A stretch of DNA of 64,000 nucleotides, taken from positions 62,001 to 126,000 of the forward strand of contig CALWTS010000031.1 of NCBI GenBank assembly GCA_944384535.1. The letters run 5' to 3'. Positions 46,460 through 54,979 of this stretch are shown here, one piece after another. The translations under genes and the position numbers were made by a program. Origin of the DNA: an uncultured Clostridia bacterium. Lineage in GTDB: Bacteria; Bacillota; Clostridia; Christensenellales; UBA1242. Under the pieces are notes generated by a model, which had not been told where the DNA came from, did not search any database, and saw nothing but the letters and a program-made list of their open reading frames with translations. Position 1 is the stretch's first letter; each line of letters opens with the position of its first letter.

Positions 46460-46552
46460 AGTAATTCTCCTACTGAGTAATATACCATACAATATTAATT
46501 TTGTAAAATATTTTAATATTTTTTACAAAATAATTTATAAATATTTTGTAAA

Positions 46553-47031
46553 TTATGCGTACTTTAATTTATTACGTATCTTTATAAATTTATAAAAGTA
46601 AGCATTTATAAGTTTTAATTTATTTGCCTTTAGATGAGCAGTAAAATTTTCTGTCTGCATATGAAACCCTGCTGTAACTGGAATATTATACTCATTAGCA
46701 ATTTTTGTTGCAAACATACCTAACATTAATGGAAGCATAACATGTACAACATCTGATCCCTGTATTGTCGTTCTAACAATATTTTCATCTGGTTTAGCAA
46801 GTGTAACACCAACTTTTTTAACATATTTATCTATGATTTTAGGAAAATTATAATTTGGTACTACGAAAAAACCTTGTTCTCCTTTTTTATTTTGATCAGC
46901 ACAAAGAACTCTAACTATATGTCCTTGTGATTTTAAAAATCTAATAAGATTCATTTAAGATTCATTGCAGCAATAGTCGTACCATTATTTTCTTCTCCCA
47001 AAACATCACAAACGATTGTAATTTTCGTCAT
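46553..47031 (-). pseudogene. Broken glycosyltransferase (GT4-type), frameshifted and truncated
   Basis: An ATG at 47029-47031 begins MTKITIVCDVLGEENNGTTI, the usual N-terminus of a GT4 glycosyltransferase. After AAMNLK it stops; the frame continues from 46954 as MNLIRFLKSQGHIVRVLCAD. The break is an 11-bp tandem duplication (ATGAATCTTAA/ATGAATCTTAT); deleting one copy restores AAMNLIRFLK. The reading also ends early at 46553 after about 155 residues, so roughly 200 C-terminal residues (the nucleotide-sugar domain) are missing. Related enzymes glycosylate membrane lipids. The remnant is unlikely to work. Confidence 0.85.
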
Positions 47032-47236
47032 AGTACTCCTTTATATCAACAATAAAATAATTATGGTTATAAATAAACTTATATAAAATGTTATTAACAA
47101 TCTTTTTAATTATAAATATTTTTGGATACAAACTTCATTGGTTAACTTTTAAGCAATTTAATTAAATTTTAATTTGTTTATGCGAGTATAAAAAAATTAT
47201 AAGGTTAATATTTAAACAAAAATCAACTAATCTTTA

Positions 47237-47968
47237 TTAATTTTTAAAATCATTAGATTCAAAATTCTCAACATTTTCTTCATCTTTGATTTTGCTGTCT
47301 TTTTCTTCATTATAATTTTCTTTAAAATTATCTTCTTCTTTTATTTGAATTTCTAATTCGTTTCCTTTTTTCTTTTTTGACTTTTTTGATTTTCTATCAA
47401 TGTGAAAAATACTCATAAATTTCCCAACAAATAATATTATTGGCTCACTATGAATCATAGAATACCTTTTCATTAAAGCTTTTCCAGAAATAATCAAAGC
47501 CGCAATAATAGCAGACACCAATGATGCAATAACTATTGTTAAAAATGTTGACATACTGTCTTTAATAAATGCAGCTGTTACAGTCGCTCCTGCAGCACCA
47601 CTTAAGATACCACATATATCTCCTAATATGTCAGCAAATATGCTTGCAACTCTATCTGCATGTTTTTTTAAAGATATTGCCTCTTTAGCTCCCCTTACTT
47701 TTCTTGATGCCATTGCTCTAAAATATTTGATATCAGCTGCAGTAACCGCTACACCTATCATATCTGTAATTATCGAAATAATAAGAAAAACTAAAATAAC
47801 GACTATTGATATTATAACACTTGCATTACTTAATGCAATTTCACTCAAAATACCAAACGCCATTGATAAAACAAATGATATTATTAACACAATTAACGGC
47901 CATTTATACCATAATGCAAACTTTGATTGTTGTTTTGTTGTTTTTTTCTTCTTGGAATGTTCTTCCAT
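47237..47968 (-). CDS. Membrane protein related to CorB/DUF21-type N-terminal domains
   Basis: 243 residues: basic cytoplasmic start, four membrane segments (WPLIVLIISFVLSMAFGIL, VIISIVVILVFLIISIITDMIG, a helical loop with SRKVRGAKEAISLKKHADRVASIFADILGD, and FLTIVIASLVSAIIAALII), and a long Lys/Glu tail. The central loop resembles CNNM/CorB-type (DUF21) membrane domains; the CBS and CorC domains are absent. A role in ion transport is not shown. Confidence 0.55.
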   Translation of the reverse strand: MEEHSKKKKTTKQQSKFALWYKWPLIVLIISFVLSMAFGILSEIALSNASVIISIVVILVFLIISIITDMIGVAVTAADIKYFRAMASRKVRGAKEAISLKKHADRVASIFADILGDICGILSGAAGATVTAAFIKDSMSTFLTIVIASLVSAIIAALIISGKALMKRYSMIHSEPIILFVGKFMSIFHIDRKSKKSKKKKGNELEIQIKEEDNFKENYNEEKDSKIKDEENVENFESNDFKN

Positions 47969-48002
47969 TATATTTTTTACCTCTTTTAATTTTTAGTTTA
48001 TT

Positions 48003-48033
48003 TTAAAAAATATAGAGCCTTGATAGGCTCTAT
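48003..48033 (-). terminator. Terminator of the large ncRNA
   Basis: Perfect stem ATAGAGCC/GGCTCTAT with loop TATCAA (leftward), followed by ATATTTTTTAAAA. Confidence 0.85.
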
Positions 48034-48585
48034 TTGAAGGTAATAACGCAAGTAAACCTTGTGCCATAGGTTCGGTCGGATTTCCCATTCTCGCACTCAA
48101 CGTCACCGTTTAAGCAGTTTCCTTTTAAGCAAGACATAACACCGAATCGCCACTTAGGACACACTATAATCCTCACGTTATCTACAGAACGTAACAGTCT
48201 AGAAGTTTTCCTTAACATCTTAAAATATTATTCTCCTGTTTTGCAAATACTGTTTCATAAGCAGGTACATTTTTTATTGGCCGATAAAATTTGCACGTTT
48301 AAACTTAATCCCCAAGCATTCACTCAAGGCAGGCTACACTGCACACGACTTTTACCGCAATACAGGTTCTTCTCAGTGAGTAATCGCTCACCCTTTCTGA
48401 GTCTCCACGATAATTGGGACGGATACTATATGCCGTTATAGTGCGCCCAAAAATCTTAACTTCCAGCACCAGCCCCAGTTTGGGCAACCAAAGCAAGCAC
48501 CAGAAACTTCACAGATATGCCAACCGATGCCATTAAATTCATCTTCCTAATATTTTAAAAATGACTAGAATACTGCACCTTCACA
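48004..48585 (-). ncRNA. Large structured non-coding RNA (about 582 nt)
   Basis: A strong extended -10 promoter (48592-48620) and an intrinsic terminator (48003-48033) define a transcript of about 582 nt with no supported ORF. The ends pair: 5' GAAGGT (48577-48582) with 3' ACCTTC (48036-48041). Further stems: AACCT/AGGTT at 48056-48072, AGGA/TCCT at about 48156-48173, TTTTAT/ATAAAA at about 48272-48289, nested CTCAG/CTGAG and GTGAG/CTCAC at about 48371-48401, ACTATA/TATAGT at about 48425-48442, and CCC/GGG at 48474-48485. The size is close to ROOL and OLE classes. It does not fit RNase P RNA, tmRNA or SRP RNA. Confidence 0.7.
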
Positions 48586-48591
48586 CTTATA

Positions 48592-48620
48592 ATTATAGCA
48601 TACTTTTGTAAAAAATGCAA
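48592..48620 (-). promoter_or_regulatory. Promoter of the large ncRNA
   Basis: -35 TTGCAT (48615-48620), 17-nt spacer, -10 TATAAT (48592-48597) preceded by TGC (extended -10). Confidence 0.8.
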
Positions 48621-48646
48621 TAGTGATAGTAAATAATTATAATAAT

Positions 48647-49321
48647 TCATTGTCTAACATTGTGAAGAATATCGTATTCATAATCAAAACCTAATATATC
48701 TTCAGCAAACAAATGATTATATTTTGCACAATATGCATCTTCCTCATTTGTATATTGATTAAATTTTTTGCACAACCCAAAACAGTTTGTTCTTGTCATA
48801 GCACTTATCACATCATTATCAAAATAATTACCTAGATGCTTCAATGTATAAAATTGTTTTTGACTTAGGCCAACAATTGTTCTTTCTGTCTTACATTCTT
48901 CATATTGATAATTCCACTGCTCAATAATTTGCTCAATATTTTCTACATCCACAATCTTACCGAAACAATCATATCCAGGATAAAATTCCAACCCAGACAT
49001 AAAAGAAAAATACCTAACTGAATTCGTTAAATCAATACTATTCAACTTTAACCATAATGCCGTAATTATATGCTTATGACCAATAACTTTATAAATTTTT
49101 CCATCATTTGTAATAATCCCCTTATCTGGAAGATTAGTCATTTTAAGATCTACGTTTAAAATATTTTTTGGCAAAACTTTAACATTTATTGAAGAAAAAT
49201 AATCTAAAGGATACTCCTTAAAATACTTATTATAAATTTCTATAGCTTCTTTGTTATTTTTATTTATTTCATCTATTAATGAAGTTTTTCCTTCTAAAAT
49301 ATCTTTAATTAACTGACTCAT
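48647..49321 (-). CDS. Cytoplasmic protein of unknown function
   Basis: 224 residues, soluble, mixed helix/strand. The middle contains GHKHIITALWLKLNSIDLTNSVRYFSF and a Tyr/Cys-rich C-terminus (CFGLCKKFNQYTNEEDAYCAKYNHLF). I do not recognise it. A GAGGT ribosome binding site precedes the start. It is transcribed toward the large ncRNA's promoter and has no neighbour suggesting a role. Confidence 0.5.
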   Translation of the reverse strand: MSQLIKDILEGKTSLIDEINKNNKEAIEIYNKYFKEYPLDYFSSINVKVLPKNILNVDLKMTNLPDKGIITNDGKIYKVIGHKHIITALWLKLNSIDLTNSVRYFSFMSGLEFYPGYDCFGKIVDVENIEQIIEQWNYQYEECKTERTIVGLSQKQFYTLKHLGNYFDNDVISAMTRTNCFGLCKKFNQYTNEEDAYCAKYNHLFAEDILGFDYEYDILHNVRQ

Positions 49322-49466
49322 TCATCTATACCTCAATTTAAATTATATAAACATTATAATTTAAAAGTTCTTTTATGTAAATAAATTTTTTAAAATCTCT
49401 TTATTTTTTTCAACTTTGTTTTTTTATTAGTTAAGTTTCAAACATCTTGTGCTATAATATTTTTAT

Positions 49467-50372
49467 ATGGAAAGTAGATATTATCATTTAAACGATTATT
49501 TAAAAAATCTTTTTAATGAAAAAGTTTTAAAAATTTGCATTAATGCAGACTTCTCATGTCCCAACAGAGATGGTAAATGCGGTTATGGAGGATGTATTTT
49601 TTGTAGCGAATCAGGAAGTGGTGAACATTTAAAAAAAATAAGTATATCTAATCAAGTTGAAACTTTTTTAAAAAGTTATAAGGGAAAACGAGCAAATAAA
49701 TTTATAGTTTATTTCCAAAATTTTTCAAATACTTACGACAACATATCTTCACTCAAATTAAAGTATGATAGTGCGCTTATAAGTGATAAAATTGTAGGAA
49801 TTTCAATAGCAACAAGACCAGATTGCATAGATGAAGAAATTGTAAAATTAATTTCTTCTTACAAAGACAAGTATTATGTATGTGTAGAATTAGGACTGCA
49901 AACAGCAAATGATGAAACAGCATTATTAATTAATCGTTGCTATAAAACTAAAGTTTTTAAAAATGCTGTTCAATTATTGCATAAGTACAATATTCCTGTT
50001 GTTACACATATAATGATAGGTCTACCTAACGAAAAAGATTGTGATGTTTTAAATACAATAAAACTAATTAACGACCTAAATATAGAAGGAATAAAAATTC
50101 ACTCAACTTATGTTGTAAAGAATACAAAACTTTGTCAAATGTATGAAAATAAAAAATATTCACCTATATTATTGGAAGATTATATAAAGACTACATGCCT
50201 TGCGCTTTCTTTTTTGAATCCAAATATTGTAATTCATCGCTTAAGTGGCGATGCTCCAAAAGAAATTTTAGTCGCACCGGACTGGAATTTACATAAAAAA
50301 TGGATTTTAAATGGTATAAATAAATATTTAAAAGAGCACAATATTTATCAAGGTATGAATTTTAATAAATAA
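49467..50372 (+). CDS. Radical SAM protein, TIGR01212/YhcC-like
   Basis: 301 residues. The N-terminus YHLNDYLKNLFNEKVLKICINADFSCPNRDGK with CGYGGCIFCSESGSG contains the CxxxxxxCxxC-type cluster motif of this family. VVTHIMIGLPNEKD and a C-terminal HRLSGDAP are also typical. Members bind a 4Fe-4S cluster and SAM; the reaction for YhcC-like proteins is unknown. The ATG follows a TGCTATAAT extended -10 box (49450-49458) by 8 nt with no ribosome binding site, suggesting a leaderless mRNA. Confidence 0.92.
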   Translation: MESRYYHLNDYLKNLFNEKVLKICINADFSCPNRDGKCGYGGCIFCSESGSGEHLKKISISNQVETFLKSYKGKRANKFIVYFQNFSNTYDNISSLKLKYDSALISDKIVGISIATRPDCIDEEIVKLISSYKDKYYVCVELGLQTANDETALLINRCYKTKVFKNAVQLLHKYNIPVVTHIMIGLPNEKDCDVLNTIKLINDLNIEGIKIHSTYVVKNTKLCQMYENKKYSPILLEDYIKTTCLALSFLNPNIVIHRLSGDAPKEILVAPDWNLHKKWILNGINKYLKEHNIYQGMNFNK

Positions 50373-50403
50373 AAATACAAGTTAAAATCCTTGTATTTTT
50401 TTT
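50372..50403. terminator. Bidirectional terminator
   Basis: Stem AAAATACAAG (50372-50381) / CTTGTATTTT (50390-50399), T run on the right and A/T-rich flank on the left; lies between convergent genes. Confidence 0.85.
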
Positions 50404-50879
50404 GCAAAATTTTTATAACTTTCTGACCTTTTAACCGCCACCACAGTGTCTTTTTCATCTTTATAAAATTCAACATCAAAACTTTTGTTATTTATTATTT
50501 GATACATACCACTTATATGCGGTGAAATTTTTTTGTTTTCTTGTGCAATAAAGCAAATTTCTTTATTATTGTTGTGGCTAAGAAGATAAAAAACCTCCAT
50601 TCCCATACCTATAGAAGGTTCTGAAATGTCAACAACAACAAACTCGGCTTTATCTATACATTTAATTGCCCTCTCAAATATTAGTTTATCGCGGTTTTTG
50701 TTGTCATTTATAGATTCAATAAATGCCTTTGTATGGTTTGGATTTGATGATAAAATTACTGTTTTGGTATCACCTTTAATTACATTACAATTTATATTAG
50801 CAGCTAAAAACTGATATTGTTTGAGCGGTATACTAGATGCTCCTAAAATCAAAATTTTTTCATCTATTTCATCTTTCAT
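50382..50879 (-). CDS. Nucleoside deoxyribosyltransferase-like fold protein
   Basis: 165 residues, alpha/beta. KILILGASSIPLKQYQFLA at the start, FVVVDISEPSIGMGMEVFYLL in the middle (the DxSxPSxGxGxE pattern of nucleoside 2-deoxyribosyltransferase-like proteins, with the Glu of GMGMEV as a probable nucleophile), then ICFIAQENKKISPHISGMY. These enzymes transfer deoxyribose between bases or cleave nucleosides; the true substrate is unknown. Confidence 0.65.
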   Translation of the reverse strand: MKDEIDEKILILGASSIPLKQYQFLAANINCNVIKGDTKTVILSSNPNHTKAFIESINDNKNRDKLIFERAIKCIDKAEFVVVDISEPSIGMGMEVFYLLSHNNNKEICFIAQENKKISPHISGMYQIINNKSFDVEFYKDEKDTVVAVKRSESYKNFAKKIQGF

Positions 50880-50961
50880 TTTATCTTAAAATTCCTTTTT
50901 TAAAGAATAGCACAAAACAGTTTAAAACTCAATCTTTATCTCAAAATAAAATCTTTTTTTC

Positions 50962-50990
50962 TTGATTTTTTAAAGAAAAAGTTATATAAT
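50962..50990 (+). promoter_or_regulatory. Promoter of the CaCA exchanger gene
   Basis: -35 TTGATT (50962-50967), 17-nt spacer, -10 TATAAT (50985-50990). It overlaps an upstream in-frame ATG, which fixes the start of the gene downstream. Confidence 0.75.
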
Positions 50991-51009
50991 GATGTGCGAG
51001 GTAAAAAAA

Positions 51010-52089
51010 GTGATATTTCTTTATATTTTCATTCTTATAGTAAGTCTTTTTTGTGTAATCTATGGTGGAAATCTTTTTGTAGATTCTTCTATTAAATTAG
51101 CTAAAAGAACAAAAATTCCAATGATTATAATTGGTGCAACTATTGTTTCTATTGCAACAACATTACCTGAATTAATCGTAACAATTATATCTTCTAGTTC
51201 CGCTAATTATGAACTTGCTGTTGGAAATGCTTTAGGGTCGATTATTGCCAATACTGCACTTATTTGTGGACTTTCTATCGCAATTATTCCAATAATGATA
51301 AAAGATGGGTCATCTATGCTTAAATATGTTCTCGTTTTAATATCTTTCTTGGCTTTATCTTTATTCAGTATAGATTGTTCGGTAAGTTTATGGGAAGCTT
51401 GTATACTATTTTTATTGTTTATAGTTTTCATGTTGGTCAACACTTTAGAATCTGTTTATCAACATAAAAAAGAAAAACAATTTTCTTCTCCTGATCCAAA
51501 TAAAGTGAAATTTTCTGACGAAACAGTTAATAAAGATATTAATAATAAAGATGTTAATCAAACTAACCTTACTAATGAAACTAGTTCCCCAGTTATAGAA
51601 AAAAGAAGTGATAAATTATATTTTATTATTATTATGTTTATAATAGGTGCTGCTTTAATTGGTGGCGGAGCTTATGGATTGGTACAAAGCGCAACAGAAA
51701 TTTGTACTATAATAGGTCTAAGCGAACAATTCGTTGGATTGACAATTGTTGGATTAGGTACCAGTCTCCCAGAGCTTGCAACAACAATTATTGCAATACG
51801 TAAAAAGAATTCAGCTCTAGGTTATGGAAACATAATTGGCGCAAATATAATTAATGCAACACTCTTGATAGGAGTAAGTGGTTTCTTTGCCAATAAAAAT
51901 GGTCTTCCTCTTACACCTTTAACACTATATGTAAGTGTTCCTGTTATGGTCTTTGTAACACTAATAATGATTCTTCCTATGATGATTAAAAAAAGAACTT
52001 ATAGATGGCAAGGAATAACTTTACTTACAACTTTTGTATTATATTATATTTATCTTATCGTTATGACCTGTTTAGGATACACCGTTTAA
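51010..52089 (+). CDS. Ca2+/Na+ exchanger family (CaCA) membrane protein
   Basis: 359 residues from the GTG at 51010-51012, preceded by GAGGT; an ATG at 50989 overlaps the -10 box and cannot be in the transcript. Two inverted alpha repeats are seen: TTLPELIVTI with GNALGSIIANTALICG, and TSLPELATTIIAIRKKN with GNIIGANIINATLLIG. About ten membrane segments, with a charged cytoplasmic loop between the halves (residues 145-200). The acidic residues of the PEL motifs are the cation site. The ions exchanged cannot be told from sequence. Confidence 0.92.
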   Translation: MIFLYIFILIVSLFCVIYGGNLFVDSSIKLAKRTKIPMIIIGATIVSIATTLPELIVTIISSSSANYELAVGNALGSIIANTALICGLSIAIIPIMIKDGSSMLKYVLVLISFLALSLFSIDCSVSLWEACILFLLFIVFMLVNTLESVYQHKKEKQFSSPDPNKVKFSDETVNKDINNKDVNQTNLTNETSSPVIEKRSDKLYFIIIMFIIGAALIGGGAYGLVQSATEICTIIGLSEQFVGLTIVGLGTSLPELATTIIAIRKKNSALGYGNIIGANIINATLLIGVSGFFANKNGLPLTPLTLYVSVPVMVFVTLIMILPMMIKKRTYRWQGITLLTTFVLYYIYLIVMTCLGYTV

Positions 52090-52103
52090 CAAATTTATAA
52101 AAT

Positions 52104-52147
52104 AAAAAATCTAATCATTCTTAAATTGTTTGGTTAGATTTTTTTTG
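52104..52147 (+). terminator. Terminator of the CaCA exchanger gene
   Basis: Stem AAAATCTAA/TTAGATTTT with a loop of about 19 nt, then TTTTTTTTG. Confidence 0.7.
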
Positions 52148-52323
52148 TTAAATAAAAACTATCGCATTTTATTTTATATTCCTAAAACATTCTTATTAAC
52201 TCATGATACAAACCAATTATTGCCTAAAATTTCAAAATTATTGATTAAAGATTTTAAACCAATCAAATAAAATTATTGACATTTATAAATTATATGTTAA
52301 AATATTTAAAAGGAGAGTAATTT

Positions 52324-53046
52324 ATGGTATTTCAAAAAGATGAAAAATTAACAAATTTTTTAAAAGATGTTTTTGAGAAAGAAGAAAAAATTACTATTGA
52401 AGGAGTCAATGGTTATGGTGTAAAATTTAAAACTTCTGGTATTATTGCAGCTGATGATCATGGTCATCCTGGTATTTACGAAGACGACCTCATGATTCAA
52501 TTTAAATTTAATAAGAATGGTCTTGGAATAGATCCTGAAGATAGAATACTGGCACCTTTTCATACCCAAAGAAATCAAGTTTACTTTATGGATCCTTCTC
52601 TATATATTTTTACAATTTATGACTCAAAAGGTAATAAAATCTACGAAAATCCAAACAAAACACAAATTTTAGAAGAAATTAAAACTTTCAGCGCAGAACA
52701 TAAAAAAAGAAAAAAACTTGAAAGAAGAGATCTTGTAGAATTTGATGATGTTACAAAAGAACTTTTCAAATATATTGGAAAACCTATCATTTTAGTAGAA
52801 AAACAACAATGTTATACTGGTGTTCTTTCAGATATTAATGGTGCAAATAATGCTGGAGAAACCATGATTAATATAAGAGTGGCTACATTGTGTGGTGGAA
52901 TATCTGTTGGACCAGATACAACACTTTTTACAATAGATGATAAAAACAATATAAGGATAGTTGCTGATAATAGCCTTAATGCGAAAAATAAAGGTATAAT
53001 GAAAAGACGTGTAGATAGAATTTTTGAAGATGTAGAAAATGAATAA
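52324..53046 (+). CDS. Soluble protein of unknown function
   Basis: 240 residues, strand-rich with no membrane segment. Two halves: residues 1-90 with a repeated His-rich turn (DDHGHPGIYEDDLMIQFKF), and residues 145-240 (KYIGKPIILVEKQQCYTGVLSDINGA to a basic C-terminus). No family recognised. Strong AAAGGAGAG site 8 nt upstream and a terminator after it. It stands alone between two terminators. Confidence 0.55.
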   Translation: MVFQKDEKLTNFLKDVFEKEEKITIEGVNGYGVKFKTSGIIAADDHGHPGIYEDDLMIQFKFNKNGLGIDPEDRILAPFHTQRNQVYFMDPSLYIFTIYDSKGNKIYENPNKTQILEEIKTFSAEHKKRKKLERRDLVEFDDVTKELFKYIGKPIILVEKQQCYTGVLSDINGANNAGETMINIRVATLCGGISVGPDTTLFTIDDKNNIRIVADNSLNAKNKGIMKRRVDRIFEDVENE

Positions 53047-53078
53047 AGAACATTGAAAGATGTTCTTTATTTTTATAA
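53045..53078. terminator. Bidirectional terminator
   Basis: Stem AAAGAACAT (53045-53053) / ATGTTCTTT (53060-53068) followed by ATTTTTATAATTTTTT, lying between convergent genes. Confidence 0.8.
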
Positions 53079-53597
53079 TTTTTTTTCTATAACCAAAATC
53101 TTTTCTTTTTTGCCAAACCTTTCCCCCTCATATTCATCAATTATCTTAAAACCTAAATCAAAAAAAACCTTCAGAGCAAATTCACGATCTTGTGGAACAT
53201 TATCTATAAGAATTTCTATTCCTTCCTTTTTTGCTTGTTGACAAAGTTTAGATAACGCTGGTTTCATATAGCCTTTTCCTCTATACTTTGAATATATAAC
53301 AATTCCCATTGATGCTACATTATCATTTTCTTTTTTATTAAAATTAATATATCCTACGAATTCTTTTAAGTTGTTATCTAAAATATAAGCATAATAAAAA
53401 TTGGGATTATTCATTTTTTGCTTATACCAATCTTTCCATTTTTCTTTTGGAAAATCAATACAACCCGTATCATAGTGATATCCTTCATAATTTACATCAT
53501 ATCCTGCATTATAACTCATCGTTTCTTGGTCATTCATACATTTTTGTCTAAACCATAAATCTTTTAATTTAGGTTTTATTAAAGAAATTCTATTCAT
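53073..53597 (-). CDS. GNAT family N-acetyltransferase
   Basis: 174 residues. The acetyl-CoA loop is GIVIYSKYRGKGYMKPALS (RGKGY, about 106-110), followed by a helix and a C-terminal strand (LKVFFDLGFKIIDEYEG). The N-terminal half contains a Cys/Tyr-rich insertion (YNAGYDVNYEGYHYDTGC) atypical of simple GNATs. The substrate is unknown. AGGGGTG site before the start; convergent with the gene at 52324. Confidence 0.85.
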   Translation of the reverse strand: MNRISLIKPKLKDLWFRQKCMNDQETMSYNAGYDVNYEGYHYDTGCIDFPKEKWKDWYKQKMNNPNFYYAYILDNNLKEFVGYINFNKKENDNVASMGIVIYSKYRGKGYMKPALSKLCQQAKKEGIEILIDNVPQDREFALKVFFDLGFKIIDEYEGERFGKKEKILVIEKKL

Positions 53598-53664
53598 TAA
53601 ACACCCCTCTCTGAATTATAACAAACAAATTAAAAATAATTCAACTATTTTAAAAGGAATAAAA

Positions 53665-54129
53665 ATGAATCAGTATTATTATAAAAAATCAAAATTTTAT
53701 TACGAAACTTTTTTACAAAATAAATATGTCAAAAAAGTTTGTGCTATTATTAGAGATAAGAACAAATTTCTTGTTTTAATTAATAACAACAAAGTAAATA
53801 ATGTAGGTGGAACAGTTGAAAATAATGAATCAACAAAAGAAGCTATTATTAGAGAAGTCTTTGAAGAAACAAATGGACTTATTGAAAAAATAAGGTATTT
53901 AACTAAAAGTTATTATTCAGTTGAATGGGAATTTGAAAATAAAAAGTTTTTAAGTAAAAGAGTTGAATATTTCTATTTGTGTGAATTAAAAAATACAAAT
54001 CTAAAAATTAAAGGTTTAAAAAATGAATTTTCTAAAAATATCAATCTTAAATGGTGCACAATAGAAGAACTAGAATATTTTAATCTCAATTCAACAGAAC
54101 TAAATATTATAAAAAATTTAAAATTTTAG
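53665..54129 (+). CDS. NUDIX hydrolase
   Basis: 154 residues. The Nudix box GGTVENNESTKEAIIREVFEE TN (about residues 51-73) has all metal-binding glutamates of GX5EX7REUXEEXGU, except that N replaces part of the last position. These enzymes hydrolyse nucleoside diphosphates linked to other groups. The substrate is unknown. AAAGGA site; lies 40 bp upstream of the SPL-type gene and may be in the same transcript. Confidence 0.88.
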   Translation: MNQYYYKKSKFYYETFLQNKYVKKVCAIIRDKNKFLVLINNNKVNNVGGTVENNESTKEAIIREVFEETNGLIEKIRYLTKSYYSVEWEFENKKFLSKRVEYFYLCELKNTNLKIKGLKNEFSKNINLKWCTIEELEYFNLNSTELNIIKNLKF

Positions 54130-54169
54130 CAAAAACTGTAAAATAAAGAAACATTTATGGAGTTTAAAA

Positions 54170-54979
54170 ATGAAAGTAAACATTATCAATGTTCATAATT
54201 ATTTATCTGTAAGCAAACTTCCCGACTCAGATTTTGTAATAAACCCTTATATTGGTTGTCCTCACTCTTGCAAATATTGTTATGCTTCTTTTATGAAAAA
54301 ATTTACAAATCATTGCGAAAACTGGGGAGACTTTATTGATGTAAAAATATGTAATACACCAATTAACTTAAAAAAAATTAAAAATAAAAAAATTTTTTTA
54401 GGTTCTGTGACTGATTGCTATAATGATTTTGAAAAAGAATTTAAAATTACCCAAAATATTTTAAAACAGCTTATTAATTCAGATGCAGAAATAAGTATTT
54501 CTACAAAAAATAAATTAATTATTAGAGATATTGAAATTTTAAAAAATATTAAAAATCTAACCGTTTGTATATCTATAAACACATTAGATGAAACTTTTAA
54601 AAATGATATGGATAAAGCAAGCTCAATAGAAGATAGAATAAAATCTTTAAAAATATTACACGAAAACAAAATAAAAACTGTCTGTTTTATATCACCAATT
54701 TTTCCAATACTAACAGATTTTAAATCAATAATCGAACAAACAAAAAATTATTGTGATGAATATTGGTTTGAAAATCTTAACTTAAGATATCCTTACAGAA
54801 TTGAAATATTAAATTATATAAAAAACAAACATCCAAATTTATATCCTTTATACAAAAATATATTTATTGATAATGATATAACATTTTGGCAAAATCTTGA
54901 AAAAGAAATTACTAATTATTGTTTATCAAATAAAATAAATTTCAAAAATTATTTTTACCATGAAAAAATTAAAAAATAA
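54170..54979 (+). CDS. SPL-type radical SAM protein
   Basis: 269 residues. CPHSCKYCYASFM at about residues 31-43 is the CxxxCxxC cluster motif in the form used by spore photoproduct lyase-related radical SAM proteins; GSVTDCYNDFEKEFKITQNIL and TKNKLIIRDIEIL follow the same family. It is not long enough to be SplB itself. A GGAG site lies upstream. Reaction unknown; its stop abuts the convergent UDG gene. Confidence 0.8.
   Translation: MKVNIINVHNYLSVSKLPDSDFVINPYIGCPHSCKYCYASFMKKFTNHCENWGDFIDVKICNTPINLKKIKNKKIFLGSVTDCYNDFEKEFKITQNILKQLINSDAEISISTKNKLIIRDIEILKNIKNLTVCISINTLDETFKNDMDKASSIEDRIKSLKILHENKIKTVCFISPIFPILTDFKSIIEQTKNYCDEYWFENLNLRYPYRIEILNYIKNKHPNLYPLYKNIFIDNDITFWQNLEKEITNYCLSNKINFKNYFYHEKIKK

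Noticed and set aside
47040-47236. Possible gene between the broken glycosyltransferase and the CorB-like gene
   Set aside because: The stretch is AT-rich with no ORF or clear promoter; nothing can be supported.
48030-48441. Short open frames inside the 48.0-48.6 kb region on both strands
   Set aside because: No ribosome binding sites, no family resemblance, and they lie wholly inside the structured RNA transcript.
48004-48585. Identification of the large RNA as RNase P RNA, tmRNA or SRP RNA
   Set aside because: The conserved segments of RNase P RNA, the tRNA-like ends and tag frame of tmRNA, and the SRP Alu and S-domain motifs were not found.
50989-51009. ATG at 50989 as start of the CaCA exchanger
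   Set aside because: It overlaps the -10 box of the promoter, so it would not be in the mRNA; the GTG at 51010 has a ribosome binding site.
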